Source of the DNA: Nannochloropsis salina CCMP1776
Lineage: Eukaryota; Sar; Eustigmatophyceae; Eustigmatales; Monodopsidaceae
DNA: 64,000 bases
Reading direction: 5' to 3'
NCBI GenBank assembly: GCA_004565275.1
Contig: SDOX01000158.1
Coordinates: forward strand, 130,976-194,975
Positions 34,352-44,582 of the stretch are shown here, one piece after another; position 1 is the stretch's first letter; each line of letters starts with the position of its first letter. Position numbers and translations under genes: made by a program. A model generated the notes under the pieces. The model ran no database searches. It was not told where the DNA came from and saw nothing but the letters and a program-made list of their open reading frames with translations.

Positions 34352-37300
34352 CTACCAGATGATTTTCCTCTGTCCCTCATGAATCCGTAGCAAGGCCCCC
34401 AATCTCTCATTCTGGCTTTGCCACCTTTCATCCCCCCGCAAAGACTCTTCGCGCAGCTGCCGCATTACCAGATCTAGTCGCATCTCATTTGCCAGGCACA
34501 GGCGCTTTAAAGCGCGATAAAGATCCATACCCGAGAGCCCCCCCCGCATGTAAAGGTCCAACCGCTGCTGAAAATAGGCCGCATTTCTGTCCCCTAAAAT
34601 GTCCTCAATGCGGGCCATGGGGTCGTCACCGCCCCCGTTCCCACCGTCTTGCCCCCGTCCTTTAAGCTCGCGCTCTAGTTCTGTCAAGGCCAACACGGTG
34701 GGATTGTCAACACTCATGCTTTTACCATCCTTAGCTTCCTCCTCTTCTTTTCCACCCTCGAAAGACAATTCAATGAGTGTGTTTTTGCCGCAGGTAATAC
34801 TACCCAGAGCCCGTCCGAGCTCTTCCAGCCCTCGCGTCAACCCGACCATCCGCTCTGATACCGCTGCCGTCATCCTCGCCATCCAAGCCGTCGATGCCGT
34901 CAACCCCACCCGCCCAGCCTCCTTCAGGAGCGCCCGGGTGCCCCCGGTCGCACTCCCTTCACCCCCTTGGCGCGACTCAACTGTCTGCAAACCGCCAAGC
35001 CGGGCCCGGCGCCGCGCCCAGTACTCATCCGAGAGGCCTCGACGCTTGGAGGCCTCGGGGAGCCACCGCGTCAAAGGCAAGAGAACCTCCTCAGCCTCCT
35101 TGGCAGAGCCAAAGAGGGACACCACGGCGTCCACATAGGCGCCCGCCGAGAGCAGGGAGTTGCGGTACCTGTCGGTCTGGAGCTGGAAGGACCGAATGCG
35201 GAGTCGGTTCCCTTGCAACTTTCGGGAGACAGTGCGGAGGAAGGCGTCATCCATCTTGCGGGGCATCCGTCGCACCTGCTGCCGCCGACGGATTACCTCC
35301 AGCATACGCTCGGGGGTAGGTTTTCTGACCAGCAGACGAGTGAGGCTCACGCGCTTCAGCCATTCAGGTAGGCCCCGGCGCCAGGGCGCAACTGCAGTGT
35401 CGTCCCAATCCTCTCCATCCTCTTCGGCCCTACCCTCGCCCATCTCTTCCTCCTCATCGAAGGCAGAAGAGGCATGAAACGCTGAGGACGCGGGGACGGG
35501 CCAGTACTCGTCCTCCATGGGCGGTCGTGAGGGGAAAGGCGGCAAAGGCACGCGCGCGTCCATGATCCTCTCGTCGCTAAAGGTCTCAGAAGCTGCAGCC
35601 GGAGTCACTGGCAAAGAGGATCCTGCGGCGGCGATCCCGCGGGGCCACTCGTCCAGGCGGTCAACCAGGCGCGGCGCCCGCAGAGGCACGGGAAGGTTTC
35701 TGGCCCTGCTCGAACGGCGCTCCTGCCTTTCCTCTCCTGGCCTAGATGACGGCGTGAAACGCCCTGCCACCGTCTCCTGCTCCCGCGGCTCGCTTCCCGC
35801 CCCCTCCATCGCGTAGTACTCTGCCCCAGAGGGGGCGCCTGCGCTCTCCTCGATCATCTCCCGCACTCGTCCCCGTAAGCCTTGCCAGACCTCGCTCTCG
35901 GCGTCCCCCTGCTTCTCCTTCTCCATGTCGACCCCATGGTTCGCCCTATCAAGGGCCTCAAGCTCCATCTTCTCCCTCTCCGTGTCCCCCTCCCCCCCCG
36001 GCCCCGACATCTGAGGCCATGCTGTCGAGGCGCTAGCCGCCACCGCTGCCTTGGCTTTCTTCTGGCGCAGGACGAGCGGGGTCGCATACAAGGGCCCTTG
36101 TTTGACCCTAGCTGCCTTTGGCCGCGCGCCTACCTGGGGACGGCTGGGGCCCGCCTTTGGCAGCGCAGCCGCTGGGGCCAGGAGCCGATAGATCGAGTCC
36201 GCCAAGTGCCGCGCGTCCCCCACAAACAGGTCCCAGGCCTCCGCGGGGCCACGCGGGAACTCCACGAGGTCGTCGAAGACCGGCGGCCGGCCTGAGGGAG
36301 GCTCCAGGTCCACCCCATCCGGCCCCTCTTCCCGCCCCGGCCGGCCCCGTTCGCCTCGACCTGGGAACACGGTCTGCCGCCACACACCGGCACTGTAGGC
36401 GGATGGATCGATCCGCTGCAGCAGAGATGGCAGCGAGAAGCTTTTCAGATTCACCCCGCTCCTAGCGCCGCTGTCAGCGGGCTTGCCGGCTTGCCTTTTC
36501 CTCCGTTGCTCCGCCATCTGCTCCCGGGGCGACCGCGCTGACCCCGGTCTCCCCCGGCCGGCGGCCCCTTTCCGCTTCTTTTTCATCCTCGCACCGATCC
36601 GCTCCATAGATTTTGGATAAAGTGTTGACACCTTTGAACGAAGGCCAGACCAGGCCCCGACGCCCGAGGCCTTCGCACGCGCCGCCCACGCCCCTGCGCT
36701 CACGCTCCACCCATCCGCAAAGGCTTTCATTGTTTTCTTCACACCTCCCCCCGCACTCCCCCGACGCAGACTTGCCGCCTCGTTGCCTTTCTCCTTCGCT
36801 TTATTTTGTCCCATTGGGCCACCAGTCTGCTCGTGCCCGGGTCCTGAGATGCTCTCGGTTCCCTCGTTCCCTCCCCATCCGGCCTGAGGACCAGTCCTCG
36901 TGCTTCTTGTCTCATTTTTTGGTCCGAGGCCTATCCCCTCACCGACTATCCGCAAACGAGAGGCTGCTCGCGTCTTTTTCGACACCATGCCGTACCACAT
37001 GTCAGAGAGCCAGGAGACCGTCTCAGTGACCAGGTTGAGGGGGACCGAGGGCGTCGGCGTCGTTCCATTTTCAGGAAAACGGCCCGTAGATTTGGCAGAA
37101 ACCACAGCAAAAAAATCCATATCAGCGTCCAATATTGAATCATGTATTTCATTGGGTGGCGAGGCGTTGAGAAATCTTGATGCAAGATTGGAGGAAGTTG
37201 GCTTGACTCTGCTGATAGCTCGGCGATCTTCTTCTTGAACCACGGCATGAGGACGAAAATGGCCGCGATCCATGAAACTCGAGACCCAATACGGTAGTAC

Positions 37301-37366
37301 AAAAGCGTTGATATTTCCTAGCTGAAAAAAAAGGAACGAAATAAGCCCCAAGGCAAAGGATGGCAT
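34352..37366 (-). CDS. Large disordered plastid-targeted protein, unknown function
   Basis: Single-exon frame; I take the ATG at 37366 because it gives a textbook presequence: PSFALGLISFLFFQLGNINA, then Phe22 (Ala-Phe plastid signature), 1004 residues in total. An ATG at 37456 in the same frame would bury this signal. Residues about 30-640 are low complexity, rich in Gly, Arg, Glu, Pro and Ala, without recognisable domains. The C-terminal third is more ordered: DDAFLRTVSRKLQGNRLRIR, YRNSLLSAGAYVDAVVSLFG, VLLPLTRWLPEASKRRGLSD, and a final helical stretch (LDLYMRGGLSGMDLYRALKR). The first of these loosely recalls the C-terminal module of ZNF598-type ubiquitin ligases, but without their RING and zinc fingers; I give this no weight for function. 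Confidence 0.7.
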   Translation of the reverse strand: MPSFALGLISFLFFQLGNINAFVLPYWVSSFMDRGHFRPHAVVQEEDRRAISRVKPTSSNLASRFLNASPPNEIHDSILDADMDFFAVVSAKSTGRFPENGTTPTPSVPLNLVTETVSWLSDMWYGMVSKKTRAASRLRIVGEGIGLGPKNETRSTRTGPQAGWGGNEGTESISGPGHEQTGGPMGQNKAKEKGNEAASLRRGSAGGGVKKTMKAFADGWSVSAGAWAARAKASGVGAWSGLRSKVSTLYPKSMERIGARMKKKRKGAAGRGRPGSARSPREQMAEQRRKRQAGKPADSGARSGVNLKSFSLPSLLQRIDPSAYSAGVWRQTVFPGRGERGRPGREEGPDGVDLEPPSGRPPVFDDLVEFPRGPAEAWDLFVGDARHLADSIYRLLAPAAALPKAGPSRPQVGARPKAARVKQGPLYATPLVLRQKKAKAAVAASASTAWPQMSGPGGEGDTEREKMELEALDRANHGVDMEKEKQGDAESEVWQGLRGRVREMIEESAGAPSGAEYYAMEGAGSEPREQETVAGRFTPSSRPGEERQERRSSRARNLPVPLRAPRLVDRLDEWPRGIAAAGSSLPVTPAAASETFSDERIMDARVPLPPFPSRPPMEDEYWPVPASSAFHASSAFDEEEEMGEGRAEEDGEDWDDTAVAPWRRGLPEWLKRVSLTRLLVRKPTPERMLEVIRRRQQVRRMPRKMDDAFLRTVSRKLQGNRLRIRSFQLQTDRYRNSLLSAGAYVDAVVSLFGSAKEAEEVLLPLTRWLPEASKRRGLSDEYWARRRARLGGLQTVESRQGGEGSATGGTRALLKEAGRVGLTASTAWMARMTAAVSERMVGLTRGLEELGRALGSITCGKNTLIELSFEGGKEEEEAKDGKSMSVDNPTVLALTELERELKGRGQDGGNGGGDDPMARIEDILGDRNAAYFQQRLDLYMRGGLSGMDLYRALKRLCLANEMRLDLVMRQLREESLRGDERWQSQNERLGALLRIHEGQRKIIW

Positions 37367-37891
37367 TGCGGAGACCGGTCTGCATGAGTAGCACGCTTGC
37401 CTCCTCCCACGCTGCTTAGCCACAACCTGGACGTCGACGGCCTCCCCTGCTAACATAACTTCAAGCACCTTAAAAGAAATGCCAATCCATGAAACTATAT
37501 GCCGGTGTGCATGTGTATGGAATGCCTAGATTGCAAGAAAAGAGCCGAGAGGATGAGGGGCCTTGGGACAGGAAGAGACGACGTAGCTACGTGTGGCTCG
37601 CGGTCTGACGCCCGAGCCCTCATTCTGGAGTACCAGTTTTGAGTTTGGGGCAAGAGAGACTCACAATACCGTCATCATACAACGTCTACATTGCAAGCAC
37701 CTGTTGCGGGATCCTGTCAGATCTATGAATTTGTCGGCGGCAAACGGATCTGCTTGCACTCGCCGGCATCGCACCTCCTGAGGCCGCCTTCTGTGTAAAT
37801 CTTCTCGTTCCATGGAAAGTTTGGCATTTCTGACATGCAAAACTCATTGATACTCAATACGACAGGGCACAACTTGATATATTGCCAACTG
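37367..37891. promoter_or_regulatory. Divergent promoter region
   Basis: 525 bases between the start codons of the disordered plastid protein (minus) and SAP18 (plus). It must hold both promoters. No motif stands out by eye. Confidence 0.5.
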
Positions 37892-38787
37892 ATGAGCAGT
37901 GGAGCAGGTGCGCGTATCGGCGTCGGGGGGAATTCTGATGGCTTGATAGACCGGGAGAAGGTGAGACCTCGTGTACGTCGGAGGGGGCATTCCATTACCT
38001 TATTGAGCCATCGGTTTCTTGGCCGATAATTGGTGACAATGAGTGATTCTGGTTCTCAGCGATGACTGATAATGAGTGGCATAAAAAGTGTCTATGCCTT
38101 TACGTGAGTGCAGAAAGTTGCCGGGGTACGGGAAAGGAAGACTGAAATTTCATCTCAGCGCTTCCACCGCAGTCAGCTTTGATGCCTGAGAGCAATGAAA
38201 AACCTTCCTTTTCATTTCTTTTGGCATCCGCTGGTGCTTGAATTTTCCCTGTTAATCTTGAACGACAGGTCACGCCCTCGTTACTTCGCGTCTTCTGGAA
38301 AGAGCATGGGCATAATAGCGACCTTGACTATGGTCGGGACGGGAAACAACTCCCGGGACGGCAGCTGCATTTTTACACATGGCCCGACGCCACCTTGAAG
38401 GAGCTAAGCCAGCTCTTGAAAGACGTGGTGCCTTGCGCCCGACGCCGCGCCTCTCGCATGGAGTTCTCGTTGGTGTACCCAGGGCCGGAGGGGAGGACGC
38501 GGATGCGGGTGGTGGGGTATGTGCGGAACAGCGGTCGCAGCCCCGAGGACGCGAAAACTCTGCGAGACTGCAAGTACCAGATTGGCGACCATCTCGACAT
38601 TGCGGTGATGGATGAGGGGGGCGCAGGTGGAGGACTAAGAGGATACGGAGGAGGGGGGGGAAGAGGGGGAGGGGGGTACCGCAATGGGGGTGATGGCTTG
38701 AGCAGGCGGGATATGGAAAGCAGGGGCCGAGGATCGGGTGGCTTTCGTCACAGGGGAGGGACAGGGCCAGATTTTTTGGATCGCTAG
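37892..38787 (+). CDS. SAP18: SAP18 (Sin3-associated polypeptide 18) homologue with RGG tail
   Basis: Two exons: 37892-37960 and 38269-38787, intron GTGAGA...ACAG of 308 bases, phase 0, 195 residues. The join restores the family core: LIDREK then VTPSLLRVFWKEHGH, QLHFYTWPDATLKELSQLLK, and CKYQIGDHLDIAVMDE, matching the SAP18 ubiquitin-like fold (REKTCPLLLRVF... and QIGDYLDIA... in animals). SAP18 belongs to the ASAP/PSAP complexes of exon-junction-linked splicing control and to Sin3-HDAC co-repressors. After the domain the protein has a Gly/Arg-rich tail of about 50 residues (GGGGGRGGGGYRNGG), an RNA-binding-type RGG segment. The first exon is short and Gly/Ser-rich. Family assignment firm. 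Confidence 0.92.
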
Positions 38788-39016
38788 AGAGATGGAAGGC
38801 TCTATGTCCGGGAGTTCTGCCACTTAAGACGCGGGTGTTGAGAGGATGGGAAAGTAAGGGATATACTGCAGTGAGGGACATGGCTCTACGTTGCGCCTTT
38901 CTTTACACCTTGCTTGTTCGCACTTCGAGGAGCCCGCTATAGTCCACTCTCTTTCACGTGACTTCCATCTTTTAACAGATTATCTGTTAAAACAGTTTAA
39001 CCCCTGTCTCCGGATC

Positions 39017-41803
39017 TTACGCCCGTCTCTGCGACTGCTGCAGCGCCAGGGAGACCGCGTCAACCTGCTCACTCAATTGCGCCACTCTCAGCTTCGCTTC
39101 CACAAGCCCTTCTTGATACGCGTCCCTCTCTTCCGCCAGTATGGCCACCTCGCTCTCGATCTCCCGTACCTGCCCGAGAGCCCCCGTCGCCGCGCGCTCT
39201 GCCAGTGAGCAGGCGGCCTCCGCCTCGCGCACACGGCTTTCCCCGTGCATTACCTGAGCCTGCAGGAGCTGCACGTTCCGTTCCAGCTCCCGCTCAGACG
39301 CCGCCTGCTCCTCCATGGCCTCTTGCGCTTGCCTCAAGGATCGCCGCGCCACCATCTCTTCCTCCCGCCCCTTCGCCATCTCCTCCTCCAGCTCACCCAC
39401 GCGCTCCAACAAGCTTGCCTTCTCCTGCAGCGAGGCGGTAAGATCCTCTTCCCTCTTCTCCAACTCCGCCGCCAGACGCCCTCGCTCTTCTTCACGAGCA
39501 GACACCAGATCCTCCTTCTCCCCTTCGAGCGCCTGCAGACGCGCCATCAGCCCTTGCCTCTCTGTCCACCACGCCGCCTCCTCCTCCATGTCCTGCTCTC
39601 CTCGTTTGCGCAATTGCTCCGCCTCTCTGTCTGCCGCTGCGAGTGCGGCCTCTGCCTCCTGTTTCCTTTTTTCGAGCTCCTCCTTCTCAATCTGGAAGCT
39701 GGCTCTCTGAGCCTCGCGTGCCCTCTCCTCTTCTTCACGTCGGGACGCCGTTTGCGCGCGGATTTCCTCTATCTCAGCCTCCAGGCGCGTCTTGTCAGCG
39801 CCCAGCTGATCTATCAAAATAGCCAAGCGCTCTGTCTCTCGCACTAGCTCCCTCATCTCTGCCGCGTGCTCGGCAACCGTGTCCTCTTTCGACTTGACGG
39901 CTGCTTGCAGAGAGATTTGCGCCGTCTTTATGTCTCCTTCCAGCCTTTTTACCTCTGCCTCGAGCCCTGACTTCTCCGCCTCCCATTGACAGGCCTCTCT
40001 CTCAACCAGCTGGCCTTGGTCGCCGTGATCCCCCGCAGTGTGGACCGAGCCCTCTGACGCCTCTTTTATCTCCTCGGCTCTTTTCACCCTCATCTCCATC
40101 TCCGCTGCCTCTGCTTGCATGGCGGCTGCCTCCTTCATCGCACTTTGCCGTTGCCTTTCCAACTCCATGACCTGTGCCCGTAGAGCTACAACCTCTTTCA
40201 GCTCCCTCGCTCCAGCCTCTGCCTCTCGCGCCCGAAGCGCTTCTTCTGTCTTTTCCATCTCAGCCATCCGCAAGGTAAGCTCACTGCGCTCCCTTTCCAC
40301 CCTCTCGAGGCGATCACTCCTTTCTTCCGTCTCCGTCTCAAATTCTGTCAGACGGGCCATCAGCTCTGCATTTCTTTCAATCAAGGCCAGCCGCTCCTCC
40401 TGCCCTCCCTCGACCCCACTCCCGGTCGAAGTCTCCGCCCCTCCAACCTCACCCGCCCGACCCTCCGCCCGACCCTCACTCCCTCCCTCATCGGCCCCCA
40501 CGATCCGTCGCTCCGGTGATACACATGGTTCCGGGCTCGAGGCCGCTTGCTTCAGGCTCAGCACCTCGCACCTCAGACGTTCAATTTCTGCGGCTGCAGC
40601 CGCCCCCGCCCTCGTCGACTCCAGCTCCTGCTCCTCCTTCGCCCGTCGAATTGCTTCCCATCTCTCATCTGCTTCTTGTACAAGCATTCTTGTGTGTGAC
40701 TCCTTCTCCACTCCTGTGCTCACATCAACCTCCCTCTTGGCTAGCGCCTCCTTAACCCGGCTCAGCTCGGCGTCTCGGTCCTTGGCCGCCCTCTCGAGCT
40801 CCTCGGCTCGCCTTTGGAACTCGCACAGCGTCTCCTCTCTCACAGTCGCCTGCTCTTGCAGCAGCCGCCGATCCTTGGCTCTTTCTGCCCGCAGGCTCAA
40901 CATATCCTGCTCGTCGGCGGCCTTGTCGGCCGAAGCCGTGTTCGCATCTTCCAGCCGGGTCAGACGCTCCAGCAACTCCTCTCTCTCTTGAACGAAAGAG
41001 GCCGTTGCCTGAGAAAGCGTGCTAACTTGCGCTTGAAGCCTTGCTGGCGATGAGGGGGTCTGACGCGGGGGCCGAAGGCAAGATTGTCGTGGGGCACTAG
41101 GCAACCGAGAACTTGACAGGGCGGGGACGGCGCCAGTAGGCGTTGCTGAGGAGGAAGGGGAAGGACCCTTTCTCGGGGCCGCCGCGACTGCGGGCGAAAG
41201 CGGGGAAGAAGGGGAAGCATTGGAGGATGCGAATCCTCCGAGGGAGGGTCCTGCTGGCTCACCCCCGATGTCCACCTCGCCGCCTGCCCCCCAACCGTTA
41301 AGGTCCTGCTCCTTCCCAAGCTCCTCGCCAGAGATGCTAGAAATTACACTGGACACCTCACTCCCCTGACTCTCCAACTGTCGCAAGAAAGCGCAGCTCA
41401 CCTCAAGCACTATACGACCATCATCCTTGGGGTTGATGCTTTGCAATGAACATTGTTCTTTTGTGCCCGCAGCGGAAGCAAAATGGGATGCATCCAATTT
41501 AAACGTAGCAAGTGTCTTGTTTGTTCCGGCTTGCTTCACCAAAATCGTATACTTCTTCTCCTGGTAGCGCCCATGTGAGTCACGATACAATGTAGCAACC
41601 ATAGACAGTGTTTCACTCCATGCTGCACCAGGTTTCTGAGGAGTCGCTGTACAAGTACTTTTGTTTCCGCCTTTTGTCATGATCATTATGACTTCTTTCT
41701 CATTATGCATAGGATGAAGACGCACATGCTTGATGCTTACCACAAGCTGAAAGGTGTACTTGGTCTTATTCAAGCGCGAGGCAGAGCGGAAAAATTGAGA
41801 CAT
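39017..41803 (-). CDS. NT-C2 domain protein with long coiled coil
   Basis: Single exon, 928 residues, ATG at 41803. Residues about 14-145 are an N-terminal C2 (EEIG1/EHBP1-type, NT-C2) domain: KYTFQLVVSIKHVRLHPMHN, GAAWSETLSMVATLYRD, YTILVKQAGTNKTLATFKLD, ASHFASAAGTKEQCSLQSI, DDGRIVLEVSCAFLRQ. NT-C2 domains anchor proteins to membranes or organise actin and endocytic traffic. A Ser/Pro-rich linker follows (about 150-255), then some 650 residues of nearly unbroken coiled coil rich in Glu, Arg, Ala and Leu, ending at the C-terminus. The arrangement resembles plant and animal NT-C2 coiled-coil proteins linking membranes and cytoskeleton. The gene ends 229 bases from the end of SAP18 (convergent). 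Confidence 0.85.
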   Translation of the reverse strand: MSQFFRSASRLNKTKYTFQLVVSIKHVRLHPMHNEKEVIMIMTKGGNKSTCTATPQKPGAAWSETLSMVATLYRDSHGRYQEKKYTILVKQAGTNKTLATFKLDASHFASAAGTKEQCSLQSINPKDDGRIVLEVSCAFLRQLESQGSEVSSVISSISGEELGKEQDLNGWGAGGEVDIGGEPAGPSLGGFASSNASPSSPLSPAVAAAPRKGPSPSSSATPTGAVPALSSSRLPSAPRQSCLRPPRQTPSSPARLQAQVSTLSQATASFVQEREELLERLTRLEDANTASADKAADEQDMLSLRAERAKDRRLLQEQATVREETLCEFQRRAEELERAAKDRDAELSRVKEALAKREVDVSTGVEKESHTRMLVQEADERWEAIRRAKEEQELESTRAGAAAAAEIERLRCEVLSLKQAASSPEPCVSPERRIVGADEGGSEGRAEGRAGEVGGAETSTGSGVEGGQEERLALIERNAELMARLTEFETETEERSDRLERVERERSELTLRMAEMEKTEEALRAREAEAGARELKEVVALRAQVMELERQRQSAMKEAAAMQAEAAEMEMRVKRAEEIKEASEGSVHTAGDHGDQGQLVEREACQWEAEKSGLEAEVKRLEGDIKTAQISLQAAVKSKEDTVAEHAAEMRELVRETERLAILIDQLGADKTRLEAEIEEIRAQTASRREEEERAREAQRASFQIEKEELEKRKQEAEAALAAADREAEQLRKRGEQDMEEEAAWWTERQGLMARLQALEGEKEDLVSAREEERGRLAAELEKREEDLTASLQEKASLLERVGELEEEMAKGREEEMVARRSLRQAQEAMEEQAASERELERNVQLLQAQVMHGESRVREAEAACSLAERAATGALGQVREIESEVAILAEERDAYQEGLVEAKLRVAQLSEQVDAVSLALQQSQRRA

Positions 41804-42336
41804 TGTTGATGCTGCGTCGATGCAACAATGGCTAAAGGAAGGACGATGTTGTGAGACGTTCCAGTTCTACCGCTGGAGGCCTGAGAAAGCTATAAACTTC
41901 CCAGTAGCTCCTTGGGCAAATCCCGGTCTTTCGCGTAGGAGCAAGACTAATGACGAATTTATTTCGGAGTCCGTGTACCTTGAGAGCCATGTTCGCATGA
42001 TATAGTGAGTGCTATTGTGATGTGATCGTCTGAAGGCCGAGGATACGTTACTCGCTGACCGTTTCCTCTTGCTTCTTCACCGTTTCAACCTCCCCACTAA
42101 CACTTTGAATTTCCTTTTCTTTTCCAAGCAATGCATGCTGCCTTCATTAATAAAGAGTGAATGGAGAAAATAAAAATAAACCATAAACCTATATCACACC
42201 TTTCTTTTATTGTCCTGTGCAGAAAATATCACTCTGTTACCACAAAACCCGTAGCAAGATGAGAAAATGAGTCATGTTTTAAAGAGTGCATTCGCGACCT
42301 TAAGATAAATTGCAGAACATTATGTGAAGGACAAGA
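41804..42336. promoter_or_regulatory. Divergent promoter region
   Basis: 533 bases between the starts of the NT-C2 gene (minus) and the coiled-coil gene (plus). No gene; no clear motif seen. Confidence 0.45.
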
Positions 42337-44249
42337 ATGCGTAGAATGAAGCACATCAAATCGACATTCGCATGTCCCCTTTACCATAGGAAGGCAGGAA
42401 GAATAAAAATGGACGGCGACATTGTGCGAGAAGGAGTTGGCCGAAAGAATGAAAACCTGTGTGAAAACGAAGAGAATTCCAACGTCTCAAATTTTCAAGC
42501 AACGGAGACAGCACATTCGATAATACCTAATAGCACAGAATTTTGGTCTTCGAATGCTGAGGTAGGACTTGAATGAGGAAAAGTTTTTCCCCCGTAGAAA
42601 ATATATTGTAAAAAACTGCCGACTTCGCAGTCCCGCCTCAATTTTATACAGGGCCATCTACTCCGGCAAGAGCTGTCCAACTTGAAACTTCGATATACGC
42701 AGCTTAAGTATAAAATGGAACTGGATATTACGGCTTTAGAGGATCGATTGCGCCACTGCTGTGAGGAAAACGACATACTAGGAGAGCATAATCACCGAGT
42801 TACACATAAGCATCACACAGAGGGATCAAAGATCGCTCAAGAAAATATAGCTGATGGTCTCTTTACTGACAAAAAGTCAAAGTAAGAATATGTGCCATTT
42901 AGGGTCTGGAGTTCAGGGCGTCTTAGAGGTTTAAGATAATCCACGCCGCCCTTCGTATCAAGCTGAAGTTTTGAAGAATGGTTAGGATTGTCTCCATCAT
43001 CAATCATGTCTGTGCTTCACATCCATAAAAATTTCCCAGACCAGACCATGATTCATATCGCTCGAAGATAGAGTCGCTAGATGAGCGAATGAATCAAGAG
43101 GAGGACAATCGGGGGAAAGTGGAGGCTTACAATAGCAGACTTCAAGACCAGTTACATACCATGGCTCAGATGGTAAATGGAATATGGAAAGGCATGCCTA
43201 AATTAAGGAAGGTATAAATGTTCCCGAGAAACTACTACTGACAATTTATAACCCTAAATTCTTAGGTCTCTTTATTCCTCGATAAGCTCAAAATGATACA
43301 TTCTCGCGGAAAAGCTCTTCCACGAAACAAGGTGCGATCTCTCTGCTTATGCTAAGCCATACAGGATCATCCAAATGGCCTCAAAAAGGTTTTTTGCCGA
43401 AGTGTGTCACTTAGAGGTCCATCTTTGTTCCTGTCTTTCAAAAAGTTTTGCGTGACTGTCACATGCGAAGCAAGAACACACGACAGGAACCATACTACCA
43501 AACCCAGCAACCACTGACCAGCAGGAGTCTGTATGAAGATGCGCACTTATATCGGCTTCTTAAGGAACCGACTATTTTTTGGCAGTATGGCATCAATTAA
43601 TGATGTTCCTGACACAAAGACAACTATTTCCACAACCTGACATAATTTTCAGGTCCCAATCATGACTGAATCAAGAAAGAAAGACCGAATTACCACAAGT
43701 CAAAAACGTCAGAAACACAATCTGCAAGTCAAAAAGAAAGATTTTCGCGGCAAGGTCATCGATAAATCCCAAGGAGAAGATCCAGGGCAACTCCACGATC
43801 TGCTGAACATTCTCAACGCGCATGTTTCTTCTCTTCTGAGAAACAGCGAGGTCCCAAAAAATGGTTGTTTTGATCGGGAGAACTATCGCAACTTTGACCT
43901 AGAAGTGACCAATCTTCGAATCAGAAACGAGCCGGTGGAAGCTACCGTTTGCTCAGGTACCCCCCGTGACTCTCTACCTTGTAAAACCTTGCATTCGGCC
44001 CAAACATCGAATAATGGCCTTGAAAATGCACTGGATCGAGAGAGAAAAGTTGTCCGGGGTGGATATAGAATAGAGAGTGGTGAGCTTGAAAATCTCTCAA
44101 TAACATCGAGGTCCGCTTTAGCCAGGCAGCAAAATAGCACGAAGACGGGGGTATCAGGGAAAGACGAGTCTACCAAACGATTTCCCGAATGGACAGGCCG
44201 CGTTGGTGGTTTAGAATCTCCTGTTTTCTCGTCAACAAAAAGAGGATGA
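42337..44249 (+). CDS. Unknown multi-exon coiled-coil protein
   Basis: AT-rich gene with several short exons. Four exons join cleanly by GT-AG borders and phase: 42337-42561, 42652-42881, 43040-43172 and 43266-43331. They encode a hydrophilic, helical protein: HLLRQELSNLKLRYTQLKYK, ITALEDRLRHCCEENDILGE, SYRSKIESLDERMNQEEDNR, AYNSRLQDQLHTMAQM, LFLDKLKMIHSRGKALPR. A further coding-like stretch (about 43447-43587: RQEPYYQTQQPLTSRSLYED, HLYRLLKEP) and a long terminal frame with 43654-44249 (basic start, LHDLLNILNAHVSSLLRNSE) probably belong to it, but I cannot link them in frame. The heptad pattern suggests a structural, cytoskeletal or centrosomal role. No family recognised. Neighbours lie head-to-head (533 bases) and tail-to-tail (333 bases). 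Confidence 0.55.
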
Positions 44250-44582
44250 AGACAAAGCTCAAGATGCCACAGGAACCAATTATCTGAACTCCCTTCTGCT
44301 TTTGAATTGTGGTTCGCCATTACTTTGACGACTACCATCGTGGCAGTAATATATTGCTTGGTTCAATTTCCAAGGTGTGTCACACTCGAATATATTCTTT
44401 CTTCACTCCCGTGAGAGAATTGACAGTCCTATCATTCCCTCCGACTTTATAGTTTGCCTCCAAGTAGTCCTACACAACTGATACTTTGTGACATCACTAA
44501 CTGATCGGCTGAAGACGGCGAGCCATTCACTTCTGTTGTTTTACGCTTTCATGGCCCTTCATCCTAAATCAGCACCTTGCCT

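Noticed and set aside
36108-36465. Pro/Gly/Arg-rich frames on both strands inside the disordered plastid protein gene
   Set aside because: Shadows of a GC-rich low-complexity coding region in other frames.
40038-40991. A 317-residue Ser-rich plus-strand frame opposite the NT-C2 coiled-coil gene
   Set aside because: It is the complement of Glu/Arg-rich coiled-coil codons, which keep the other strand open; no domain and almost only Ser, Ala, Arg and Leu.
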